Positions 1 to 7,049 of a stretch of 19,815 nt of DNA are shown piece after piece (the first letter of the stretch is position 1; each line of letters opens with the position of its first letter). The translations under genes and the position numbers were made by a program. The notes beneath the pieces were generated by a model. That model was not told the origin of the DNA, did no database searches, and worked only from the letters and a program-made list of their open reading frames with translations. The DNA is taken from positions 1 to 19,815 of the forward strand of contig PLTE01000180.1 of NCBI GenBank assembly GCA_003164375.1. Reading direction: 5' to 3'. The DNA is from Hyphomicrobiales bacterium. GTDB taxonomy: Bacteria; Pseudomonadota; Alphaproteobacteria; Rhizobiales; Xanthobacteraceae.

Positions 1-748
1 TGCGGCCGACGACGCTGATGCGTCCAGCGTAGCCGAGCATGCCGATGATCTCGTTGAAGACCGGGCCAGCGACGTTGTCCACTACAATGTCCACGCGCTT
101 GGGAGCGATAGCGGCGAGCACCTGTTTGCGCAGGTCTTTTGCGGCGGGATCGAAGATGAAATCAGCTCCGAGTTTCTTGAGCTGCTCGCCCTTCTCTGCG
201 CTGCGCGACAATCCAATCACGGTAAGCCCCATCGACTTGCCTAACAAGACCGTCGCCGAGCCTACGCCACCGGAAGCGCCGGTGACCAGAAGGACGGAAC
301 CGGGAGCGGCCGGGGCGGGCGGATCGCTCCATTGGGTGAGCGCCTGCCATGCGGTGAGATAAACCAGCGGCGCACCTGCGACTTCTTCGTAGGACCATCC
401 CTCCGGCACTGGAACGAGATGCGAGGCTTCGACTACGACCTTTTCGGCGAGCGTGCCCCATGCCTCAACGCCAGTGTTCCCGCGGAGAATCGCAACAATC
501 TCGCCGACCTTGACATTGGTGACACCCGCGCCCAGGGCCGCCACTTCGCCGACGCCATCGCGTCCGAGGATGTGCGGAAATTTGGGCTTGGCCGGATACT
601 GAGCCTGAGCGAGAAACGCATCGGCCGGATTCAGTCCGGCGTACATCGTCTTGAGTAGAACCTCTCCGGCGGCAGGCTGCGGATCGGGAACGTCATCAAC
701 CCTAAGTTTTTCAACGCCATTGAACGAGTCCAGAAACCATCCACGCAT
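1..748 (-). CDS. Zinc-independent quinone oxidoreductase / MDR-family alcohol dehydrogenase (3' end beyond window)
   Basis: The first 249 residues of a medium-chain dehydrogenase/reductase are present; the C-terminus lies beyond position 1. The N-terminal GroES-like half has the family pattern (GEVLLKTMYAGLNPAD at 28-43, then LGRDGVGEVAALGAGV at 61-76). The nucleotide-binding motif TGASGGVGSA is at 156-165, followed by SRSAEKGEQLKKLGAD (181-196), the usual NADPH-preferring sequence of quinone reductases. The cysteine/histidine zinc ligands of classical alcohol dehydrogenases are absent, which fits the NADPH:quinone reductase branch. The family reduces quinones or enones in the cytoplasm; the substrate here cannot be told. 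The ATG at 746-748 is preceded by a GGGAAGA-type ribosome-binding site. Upstream lies a three-unit repeat array that may be its operator. Alternative: a zinc-free alcohol dehydrogenase-like protein of unknown substrate. Confidence 0.85.
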   Translation of the reverse strand, partial: MRGWFLDSFNGVEKLRVDDVPDPQPAAGEVLLKTMYAGLNPADAFLAQAQYPAKPKFPHILGRDGVGEVAALGAGVTNVKVGEIVAILRGNTGVEAWGTLAEKVVVEASHLVPVPEGWSYEEVAGAPLVYLTAWQALTQWSDPPAPAAPGSVLLVTGASGGVGSATVLLGKSMGLTVIGLSRSAEKGEQLKKLGADFIFDPAAKDLRKQVLAAIAPKRVDIVVDNVAGPVFNEIIGMLGYAGRISVVGR

Positions 749-855
749 TGCGTCTTCCCTTTCTCCACAAACATGATTCTCTGCAATCTTAGTCTAAAAG
801 ATGCCCGGTGAAGGTCTGAGGGTTCGGAATTGACGGCGGATGAAGATGGGGCAAG

Positions 856-1039
856 GATTGGCAAGCTGGTTAATCGTAGAAAACCCGAAGGTAAGCAGAT
901 GGTTAACAGTTGAGCGATTTCCAAAACGATTGCCGAGTTGAATAACAAGAACAGGTGATATTAACCACTTGGTGAATAGGAATTTTTAAACGATTGCCAA
1001 GTTGATTAACAAGAGCGGGCGAAGGTTAACCACTTGGTG
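856..1039. repeat. Three imperfect ~50-bp repeat units with internal dyads, possible operator array
   Basis: Units at about 856-904 (most diverged), 924-974 and 988-1039. The last two share AAACGATTGCC, a GTTGAATAAC/GTTGATTAAC block, and TTAACCACTTGGTG, and are spaced 64 bp apart with a 1-base indel. Each of these two can fold: CCAAGTTGATTAAC (998-1011) is nearly the reverse complement of GTTAACCACTTGG (1025-1037). The array lies between the atoE terminator and the quinone oxidoreductase start, which is the promoter side of that gene on the minus strand. Spaced dyads of this kind are typical of operators for dimeric regulators. No regulator gene is in the window and the binding protein is unknown. 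Confidence 0.6.
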
Positions 1040-1061
1040 CATGTTGCGCGGCGTGAGGTGC

Positions 1062-1096
1062 AAAAAATGCGGACGGCATGTGAGCCGCCCGCATTT
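1062..1096 (-). terminator. Intrinsic terminator of atoE
   Basis: Read on the minus strand, AAATGCGGGCGGC pairs with GCCGTCCGCATTT (one G-U) around a 6-nt loop, and the second arm runs into six T. It starts 20 bases after the atoE stop. This is a strong canonical rho-independent terminator, so atoE transcription should end here and not read into the quinone oxidoreductase. Confidence 0.85.
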
Positions 1097-1115
1097 CTGA
1101 TCGTAATTTCTTGCC

Positions 1116-2546
1116 CTACTTTACCGGAGCGATGTATGGGATGGTGTGAGCGAAGTACCAGCAGAGGAAGAAAACGACCGGCACGTGGACCATCATCTGC
1201 AGGACTCCGTAGCCGACCAAGTCACGCGCTTTGAGACGCAGGAGGCCGAGCAGAGGAAGCATCCAGAACGGATTGATGAGATTGGGCAGAGCTTCAGAGG
1301 CGTTGTAAATCTGCACGACCCATCCAAGATGGACATGGAGGGTATTGGCTGCCTGTAAAACGTAAGGCGCTTCGATGACCCACTTGCTGCCGCCCGACGG
1401 CACGAAGACTCCGATGAGGGCCGAGTAGAGAGCGACGAGCAGAGGATAGGTTCCCTGGGTGGTGACGCGAGCGAAGAGGTCGGCCATCCATGCGGAAATG
1501 CCCGTTCCTACGATCATGCCGAAGATGACGGCGTAGAAGGGGAACTGGATGAGCACGCCTCCGGTGGCGGGAACACTCTCAGAAACTGCCTTGACGAAAC
1601 TGCGGGGACGCCAGTGGAGAAGCAGACCGGTGGTGATGAAGATGAGGTTGTAGTTGTTGAGATCGAGAGCGGCGAGAGCTCCGGTGGGCGCCTGCTTGAA
1701 GAATGCGGCGAGATACCAGATGAGCAGGCCGGCGACGAGGATGCTGAGCAAGGGGCTGTATTCAAGCCACTCGCCGGGGCGGGTGCGAGGCGGAAGCACG
1801 CGTTCGGAGGATTCATACTCGATGCCGAAGTCGGCAGCGGTCTTGGCTTTTTCGGCGGGAGGCGCAGAGGCCCAGGCGATGAAGGTGGAAAGAACGATGA
1901 GGATGGCGGCGGTGGCGATTCCCTGCCAGAGGAAAAGAGTTTGCTTGAGCGGAATGACTCCCGCGATCTGGAAGAGTCCGGCAGGAATGGCGGACTTGGT
2001 GGCCATCATCATGGCGGCGGACGACGAGAGTCCGAGCGCCCACACGGCTCCGAGGCCGAGATAGCCAGCGGCACCGGCAGCACGGATATCCATGCCCTTG
2101 ACGCGCTTGGCGAGTTCACGAACCAGCAGGCCGCTGAAGATGAGGCTGAGTCCCCAGGAGATCAGCGAGGTCAGCATGGAGAGAAAGGCGACGAGGGCAA
2201 TCGCGTTGCGGGGATTCTTTGGGAATTTTGCGATCCAGGCGATGAAGCGATTGACGATGGGCGCGGTGGCGACCACGTATCCGCCGATAATGATCATCAC
2301 CATCTGCATGGTGAAGGGCACGAGCGACCAGAAGGCCTTGCCGCCCTGGAAGGCAAGATCACTTGCCTTCTGCCCGATGCAGAGTCCGAAGATGAAGACG
2401 AGAATTACGCCGGCGAGGGCGAATACCAGGGGATCAGGAAACCAGCGTTCACTCCAGGTGGACAGCGCCAGTCCGAAACGGACGAGAGGGCCGTCGGTTT
2501 CGCTACTGGACGGAACCGATTTCTTAACCTTCACATCGTTAGCCAT
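1116..2546 (-). CDS. atoE: Short-chain fatty acid transporter, AtoE family
   Basis: A 476-residue polytopic inner-membrane protein matching the AtoE short-chain fatty acid permease family in length and sequence. A hydrophilic N-terminus (1-30) is followed by WSERWFPDPLVFALAGVIL and about a dozen hydrophobic segments. Family-like stretches include ISWGLSLIFSGLLVRELAKR, then FVPSGGSKWVIEAPYVLQAA and YNASEALPNLINPFWMLPLL near the C-terminus. It would import short-chain acids such as acetoacetate or butyrate to feed the neighbouring CoA-transferase and thiolase. The ATG is 6-11 bases after a GGAGAG ribosome-binding site. It follows the thiolase in the same direction, but a terminator lies between them and another follows it, so it is probably its own transcription unit. 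Substrate is inferred from family and neighbours. Confidence 0.9.
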   Translation of the reverse strand: MANDVKVKKSVPSSSETDGPLVRFGLALSTWSERWFPDPLVFALAGVILVFIFGLCIGQKASDLAFQGGKAFWSLVPFTMQMVMIIIGGYVVATAPIVNRFIAWIAKFPKNPRNAIALVAFLSMLTSLISWGLSLIFSGLLVRELAKRVKGMDIRAAGAAGYLGLGAVWALGLSSSAAMMMATKSAIPAGLFQIAGVIPLKQTLFLWQGIATAAILIVLSTFIAWASAPPAEKAKTAADFGIEYESSERVLPPRTRPGEWLEYSPLLSILVAGLLIWYLAAFFKQAPTGALAALDLNNYNLIFITTGLLLHWRPRSFVKAVSESVPATGGVLIQFPFYAVIFGMIVGTGISAWMADLFARVTTQGTYPLLVALYSALIGVFVPSGGSKWVIEAPYVLQAANTLHVHLGWVVQIYNASEALPNLINPFWMLPLLGLLRLKARDLVGYGVLQMMVHVPVVFFLCWYFAHTIPYIAPVK

Positions 2547-2639
2547 ACGCTTTGCTCTCCAATCTTGCTATGTAAGAAGACGATGGATCGACTGAGTGGT
2601 TCTTATATTTGCATATAAATATGTAATCGCCTATGAAAC

Positions 2640-2677
2640 AAAAAAAGGGGGCGAGCCGCAACGCAGCCGGCCCCTTT
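2640..2677 (-). terminator. Intrinsic terminator downstream of the thiolase gene
   Basis: On the minus strand AAAGGGG-CCGGCTGCG...CGGCTCG-CCCCCTTT forms a GC-rich stem followed by a run of seven T. It lies 14 bases after the thiolase stop and about 95 bases before the atoE start. It would end the thiolase message or allow only partial read-through into atoE. Confidence 0.75.
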
Positions 2678-2690
2678 ACACCACGGACAT

Positions 2691-3875
2691 TCAGCTTAAC
2701 GACTCTATGGCCATGGCCACGCCCATACCTCCGCCGATGCAGAGCGAAGCGAGACCTTTCTTTGCGCCGCGGCGCTGCATTTCATAAAGCAGGGTGACGA
2801 GAATGCGGGCACCGGAAGCGCCGATGGGATGGCCGATTGCGATGGCTCCGCCGTTGACGTTTACCTTCGAGAGATCCCATCCCATTTCCTTGTGAACGGC
2901 ACAGGACTGGGCAGCGAAGGCTTCATTGATTTCCAACAGATCGAGATCGGCGACCTTCCATTCGGCACGATTGAGGGCTTTGTGCGAGGCCGGGGCCGGT
3001 CCCATGCCCATGATCCTGGGATCGATTCCGGCAGCGGCGTAGGAGACGATGCGCGCCATTGGCCTGAGGCCTAGCTCCCTGGCGCGCTCAGAAGACATGA
3101 CGACCACGGCAGCAGCGCCGTCATTGATGCCGCTGGAATTGGCAGCGGTGACGGTGCCGTTCTTGTCAAAGGCAGGCTTGAGTCCCTTGATGGCGTCAAG
3201 GGTAACTCCGTAACGGATGAACTCGTCGGCATCGAACATGACGGGCGGCCCCTTGCGCTGCGGAACCGGCACGGGGACGATTTCATCCTTGAACTTGCCA
3301 GCCTTCTGCGCGGCTTCGGCCTTGTTCTGCGAGGCGACAGCGAAGATATCCTGCTCCTCGCGGGTAATATGGCACTCCTGCGCGATGTTCTCGGCGGTGA
3401 CGCCCATGTGGTACTCGTTGTAAACATCCCAGAGTCCGTCGATGATCATGCTATCGACCAGGCTGGCAGTGCCCATTTTGAAACCGTCACGCGACCCCTT
3501 GAGAATGTGAGGAGTGGCGCTCATGTTTTCCTGGCCTCCTGCGACGATGATATCCGCGTCACCGGCGATGATTCCGTTGGCTGCGGTCATGACGGCCTGA
3601 AGGCCGGAGCCACAGACGCGATTGATGGTCATGCCCGGTACTGAAACCGGCAGACCCGCTTTGAGCGATGCCTGACGCGCGGGATTCTGGCCGAGCCCTG
3701 CGGTGAGGACGTTACCCATGAGCACTTCACTGACGAGTTCCGGGGCAAGGCCAGCACGCTGTAACGCGCTGGCGATTGCGATTGCGCCGAGGTCAGGCGC
3801 TGGAACCGTGGCAAGGGAGCCACCAAATTTTCCTACGGCGGTACGTGCCGCTGAGACAATCACTACTTCCGTCAT
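2691..3875 (-). CDS. atoB: Acetyl-CoA C-acetyltransferase (acetoacetyl-CoA thiolase)
   Basis: A full-length 394-residue thiolase. It catalyses reversible thiolytic cleavage of acetoacetyl-CoA to two acetyl-CoA in the cytoplasm. All catalytic residues are visible: nucleophile Cys88 in NRVCGSGLQAV, His349 in GGAIAIGHPIGASGARI, and Cys379 in CIGGGMGVAM. The NEAFAAQ motif is also present. These positions are within one residue of the well-studied Zoogloea biosynthetic thiolase. The ATG follows an AAAGGA ribosome-binding site. Beside scoA-scoB and atoE it fits the degradative Ato role, but the same enzyme type (PhaA) can start polyhydroxybutyrate synthesis, and no phaB or phaC is here to decide. 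Codon use and flanking repeats resemble the left, Acidobacteria-like segment. Confidence 0.95.
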   Translation of the reverse strand: MTEVVIVSAARTAVGKFGGSLATVPAPDLGAIAIASALQRAGLAPELVSEVLMGNVLTAGLGQNPARQASLKAGLPVSVPGMTINRVCGSGLQAVMTAANGIIAGDADIIVAGGQENMSATPHILKGSRDGFKMGTASLVDSMIIDGLWDVYNEYHMGVTAENIAQECHITREEQDIFAVASQNKAEAAQKAGKFKDEIVPVPVPQRKGPPVMFDADEFIRYGVTLDAIKGLKPAFDKNGTVTAANSSGINDGAAAVVVMSSERARELGLRPMARIVSYAAAGIDPRIMGMGPAPASHKALNRAEWKVADLDLLEINEAFAAQSCAVHKEMGWDLSKVNVNGGAIAIGHPIGASGARILVTLLYEMQRRGAKKGLASLCIGGGMGVAMAIESLS

Positions 3876-3950
3876 TTACATATCCTTTCGAACTTGAATG
3901 CGTTTAAGGCCATTGAAATCGCGGCGTTGAGGCGTCTGAAGTGTCCCTCA

Positions 3951-4059
3951 GCGGCTAAAGCCGCGGAAATGAGCGTTTCTTGCGGCGCGACTAAAGTCGT
4001 TCCCTTTCAAAACCGATTCATGCTGCGGCACGAGTGAAATTGTTCCCTTTCAAGACCGA
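3951..4059. repeat. GGCTAAAGCC-type hairpins and 43-bp-period tandem repeat
   Basis: The thiolase-scoB spacer holds a perfect hairpin GCGGC-TAAA-GCCGC (3951-3964) and a second one, CGAC-TAAA-GTCG (3988-3999). The second begins a 36-base unit (3981-4016) repeated imperfectly at 4024-4059. The shared core GTTCCCTTTCAA-R-ACCGA differs at one base in 18. In the second unit the hairpin has decayed. From general knowledge, this style of intergenic repeat (NGGCTAAAGCCN plus CCCTTTCAAAACC) is common in Acidobacteria genomes; I could not search to confirm it. Confidence 0.7.
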
Positions 4060-4073
4060 CTACGAGACCACCG

Positions 4074-4754
4074 CTAGGCCTTGGCAGCCGCTACGTTTTC
4101 AGAGACGGGCATTACGCCGACGTGCTCTGGGATGATGAGGGTCGCCTCGGTTGCGGCGATGACCTGCTCGACAGTGACACCGGGCGCGACTTCCTTGAGC
4201 ACCAATCCTGCATCGGTGGGTTCAAGGACGGCGAGTTCGGTGACGATGAGGTTGACGCGGCGAACTGAGGTGAGCGGCAGAGTGCAGCGCTTAAGGATCT
4301 TGGACTTTCCCTTGGCGCTGTGCTGCATGGCGACGATTACCTTTTTCGCGCCGCTGACGAGGTCCATGGCTCCGCCCATGCCTTTGACGCGCTTGCCGGG
4401 GACCATCCAGTTGGCGAGGTCGCCGTGCTCGGAGACCTGCATGGCGCCGAGGATGGCGAGGTCGATGTGGCCGCCGCGGATCATGGCGAACGAGTCCGCC
4501 GAGTTGAAATAGCTCGTGGTCGGCAGTTCGGTGACGGTCTGTTTGCCGGCATTGATGAGATCGGGGTCTTCCTCGCCTTCGAACGGGAACGGGCCGGTGC
4601 CGAGCATGCCGTTTTCCGACTGCAGCTGCACGCTCATGCCGTTGGGAATGTAATTCGATACCAGCGTCGGAATGCCGATACCGAGATTGACGTAAAAGCC
4701 GTCTTCCAGTTCCTTGGCGGCGCGTTCCGCCATCTGATCGCGGGTCCAGGGCAT
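4074..4754 (-). CDS. scoB: 3-oxoacid CoA-transferase subunit B
   Basis: A 226-residue beta subunit of succinyl-CoA:3-ketoacid (or acetate:acetoacetate) CoA-transferase, which moves CoA onto acetoacetate. The catalytic glutamate is Glu47 in QSENGMLG; NLGIGIPTLVSNYIP (23-37) and the GGHIDLAILGAMQVSEHGD block are typical. The start is fixed by a GGGAGG ribosome-binding site, 16 bases after the scoA stop, so the two subunits are co-translated. The C-terminal third (EATLIIPEHVGVMPV..., then Ala/Lys) uses more mixed codons than the N-terminal part, and this is where the window's base composition shifts. A junction inside the very conserved middle of this gene is possible. scoB and atoA differ by CoA donor, which sequence alone does not settle. 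Confidence 0.93.
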   Translation of the reverse strand: MPWTRDQMAERAAKELEDGFYVNLGIGIPTLVSNYIPNGMSVQLQSENGMLGTGPFPFEGEEDPDLINAGKQTVTELPTTSYFNSADSFAMIRGGHIDLAILGAMQVSEHGDLANWMVPGKRVKGMGGAMDLVSGAKKVIVAMQHSAKGKSKILKRCTLPLTSVRRVNLIVTELAVLEPTDAGLVLKEVAPGVTVEQVIAATEATLIIPEHVGVMPVSENVAAAKA

Positions 4755-4770
4755 TAGAGTAATCCTCCCA

Positions 4771-5508
4771 TCACACTTCCTCCCCTGTTCCGGCCGGCGC
4801 GTCAGCCTTCTGACGCTTGCGGACCGTGCGTTGCTCGATGTGTTTGGCCGCGGCCGGCACGTGGATCATGCGCTGCACATAGATGCCGGGGGTGATGATG
4901 TGGTCGGGATTGATGTCGCCGGGCTGCACCAGGTGCTCGACCTCGGCCACGGTCACTTTCCCCGCGGTCGCCATCGGCGGATTAAAATTGCGCGCGGTTT
5001 TGCGGTACACCAGGTTGCCCTCGGTGTCGCCGCGATAGGCGTGCACGATGGAGAGGTCGGCGACCAGACCCCGTTCCATCACATAGCGTTCGCCGTCGAA
5101 TTCGCGCACGTCCTTGCCTTCGGAGATCTTGGTTCCGACCCCGGTCTTGGTGAAGAAGGCCGGGATACCGGCGCCGCCGGCGCGGATGCGCTCGGCCAGC
5201 GTGCCCTGCGGGTTGAACTCGATCTCCAGTTCGTTCGCCAGGAACTGCTGCATGAAAGTCTTGTTCTCCCCGACATAGGAGGAGATCATCTTCTTGATCT
5301 GGCGGGTATTGAGCAGCACGCCTAAGCCCACGCCGTCGATCCCGCAATTGTTGGAGACGATGGTCAGGTTTTTGACCCCGGAGTCACGTATGGCGAGGAT
5401 CAGAGATTCCGGGATGCCGCACAGGCCGAACCCTCCGGCCATGATGGTCATGCCATCCTTCAGCAACCCGGCCAACGCGGAGCCTGCATCCGCATAGACC
5501 TTATTCAT
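4771..5508 (-). CDS. scoA: 3-oxoacid CoA-transferase subunit A
   Basis: A 245-residue alpha subunit partner of the downstream scoB. The CoA-binding signature GGFGLCGIPE is at 25-34, followed by VSNNCGIDGVGLGVLL (51-66) and the GTKISEGKDVREFDGERYV block. The chain ends in a basic/acidic tail (RTVRKRQKADAPAGTGEEV), slightly longer than many homologues. It is the first gene of the acetoacetate cluster on the minus strand (scoA, scoB, thiolase, atoE), so the promoter should lie in 5509-5585. A GGAG stretch precedes the ATG. High G/C at third positions matches the alphaproteobacterial part of the window. Confidence 0.94.
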   Translation of the reverse strand: MNKVYADAGSALAGLLKDGMTIMAGGFGLCGIPESLILAIRDSGVKNLTIVSNNCGIDGVGLGVLLNTRQIKKMISSYVGENKTFMQQFLANELEIEFNPQGTLAERIRAGGAGIPAFFTKTGVGTKISEGKDVREFDGERYVMERGLVADLSIVHAYRGDTEGNLVYRKTARNFNPPMATAGKVTVAEVEHLVQPGDINPDHIITPGIYVQRMIHVPAAAKHIEQRTVRKRQKADAPAGTGEEV

Positions 5509-5585
5509 GCCCGCTCCATTTCCCCCGGCAAACCTTCAGCCAAAGCAGATTTGCCACTCTACGCTTAACCGGACGGGCGGAAAGG

Positions 5586-5813
5586 TCAACCGTTGCTCGG
5601 ATAGGTGTAGGTCGTCACGATCGGCAGCTGGATTTGCGGGTGCGGATAATAATTCCAGCCGACATACATTGCCGCGAACAGAATGGCCGCGATCAGCGCG
5701 CCACCGACGCGGTTGCGGAACGAAATAAGGCTGCCAAGCAAAGCGGCAACGAAGGCGAAACCCGCCATCAACGCCACATAGATCCAATTTACCGCCGACA
5801 GGTCGATAGCCAT
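5586..5813 (-). CDS. Small two-helix membrane protein, function unknown
   Basis: A 75-residue protein with two clear membrane segments, NWIYVALMAGFAFVAALLGS (9-28) and GGALIAAILFAAMYVGW (37-53), separated by a short basic loop (FRNRVG). It ends in a polar tail rich in Pro, Thr and Tyr. An AAGGAG ribosome-binding site (5820-5825) is 6 bases from the ATG, which strongly supports translation. I do not recognise a named family; similar short inner-membrane proteins are scattered in Rhizobiales genomes. It ends 77 bases before the scoA start in the same direction. It has no obvious link to acetoacetate metabolism, though read-through is possible. Confidence 0.75.
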   Translation of the reverse strand: MAIDLSAVNWIYVALMAGFAFVAALLGSLISFRNRVGGALIAAILFAAMYVGWNYYPHPQIQLPIVTTYTYPSNG

Positions 5814-6034
5814 TATATGCTCCTTGAGAGTGGATGCTCCTCAATAGCGTCCGTCCCGGAACAACGTCCGTTTCTGCTCCGGAATAATCGCTTACCTCTT
5901 TTAAAGCTTAGCCGAGGCCGCCGCTCCGCGCGACACCTTGGCGGCGCTTCGCACAAGAAGATATAAGGTTTGCGCAACCCGCCGGCGACATCGCGCCGGT
6001 GAGGTCTCCGATTACGGCGGCAGTACCCCAGTCC

Positions 6035-6988
6035 ATGACTAATCTCCTTATTCTCCTGACGCTGCCGGAGCCCGTCCGCAATCAGTACCGCGACCGGCTG
6101 CGACAGCGCTTTCCCGAACTCGAAATCGAGCTGGTCGATCACCACTCAAAAGCCGGCCCCCATATCGCCAAGGCCGACGCGCTTTTGACCTTCGCGCCGA
6201 TGCTATCCCCCAAGGTGCTCGAAGAGGCCGGCCGGCTGAAATGGGTGCAGGCGCTCGGCACCGGGACCGATAACCTCACCGACCAGCCCACCCTGCGCAA
6301 AGACATCGTCGTCACCAATCTCCACGGCATCCACGGGCCGCCGGTATCGGAGGCCGCTCTCGGCACCATGCTGGCGCTCGCTCGCGATCTGCCGCGGGCC
6401 GTGCGCGCCCAGGACGCCCGGCAATGGCAGCGCTTTCCGGCGCAGCTGTTGCACAACAAGACGGTCGGGATCTTGGGCATCGGCGTCATCGCCGAGGCGC
6501 TGGCGCCGAAATGCAAAGCCTTCGGCATGCGCGTGGTCGGGGTGAGTTCCGGGCCCCGCGCAGTCGCCGGTTTCGACCGCATGCACGGCCGCGACGAATT
6601 GCTGCGCGTCGTCGGCGATTTCGACTTCTTCGTGCTGTTGACGCCGCTCACCGCGTCGACCCGCAACAGCATCGACGCCAAAGTCTTCGCGGCGATGAAG
6701 CCTTCGAGTTTTCTGATCAATCTGGCGCGCGGCGGCGTTGTCGACGAACAGGCGTTGGTCGAGGCGCTCAAAGCCAAGCGCCTTGCCGGCGCCGCGCTTG
6801 ACGTGTTCAACGAAGAGCCGCTGCCGCCCGACCACCCGTTCTGGGCGATGCATAACGTGCTGATCACCACGCATCAGGGCGGCTTCTGCGACGTCTATGT
6901 CGATTACGCGATGCCTACGATCGAAGCCAATATGCGGTGTTTTCTCCAAGGCGACGTCGGCGGCATGATCAACGTCGTGCCGCACTAG
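6035..6988 (+). CDS. D-2-hydroxyacid dehydrogenase, NAD(P)-dependent
   Basis: A 317-residue cytoplasmic oxidoreductase interconverting 2-keto acids and D-2-hydroxy acids. The NAD(P)-binding motif is GILGIGVIAEA (145-155). The last conserved glycine is Ala, as in some glyoxylate/hydroxypyruvate reductases. The catalytic trio is visible: Arg232 in NLARGGVVDE, Glu261 in DVFNEEPLPPDHPFW, and His280 in ITTHQGG. I start at the ATG at 6035 because the conserved N-terminus (TNLLILLTLPE) begins there; an in-frame GTG at 5999 adds 12 unconserved residues, and neither start has a good ribosome-binding site. It heads five co-directional genes. The substrate could be glyoxylate, hydroxypyruvate or another 2-keto acid. 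Confidence 0.9.
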   Translation: MTNLLILLTLPEPVRNQYRDRLRQRFPELEIELVDHHSKAGPHIAKADALLTFAPMLSPKVLEEAGRLKWVQALGTGTDNLTDQPTLRKDIVVTNLHGIHGPPVSEAALGTMLALARDLPRAVRAQDARQWQRFPAQLLHNKTVGILGIGVIAEALAPKCKAFGMRVVGVSSGPRAVAGFDRMHGRDELLRVVGDFDFFVLLTPLTASTRNSIDAKVFAAMKPSSFLINLARGGVVDEQALVEALKAKRLAGAALDVFNEEPLPPDHPFWAMHNVLITTHQGGFCDVYVDYAMPTIEANMRCFLQGDVGGMINVVPH

Positions 6989-7041
6989 GAGTAGGCTCGA
7001 AAATCGCTGCCGGCGCTGCCCTTGCCGGAGTGGGGCGCGGC

Positions 7042-7047
7042 TATAAT
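7042..7047 (+). promoter_or_regulatory. Perfect TATAAT hexamer just before the zwf start
   Basis: TATAAT ends two bases before the ATG at 7050 and there is little ribosome-binding sequence. A matching -35 at normal spacing is poor (TTGCCG at 7022-7027 leaves only 14 bases). If it is a real -10, transcription would begin at or just inside the start codon. It may be chance. Confidence 0.25.
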
Positions 7048-7049
7048 GG

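Noticed and set aside
924..1039. CRISPR array
   Set aside because: Only two to three diverged units with a shared, non-unique spacer part; no cas genes.
1614..2618. 334-residue frame opposite atoE
   Set aside because: Gly/Glu/Asp/His-rich antisense shadow of the transporter; the atoE strand has membrane segments, a ribosome-binding site and a terminator.
6203..6985. 260-residue frame opposite the hydroxyacid dehydrogenase
   Set aside because: No start signal and composition typical of a GC-rich antisense frame.
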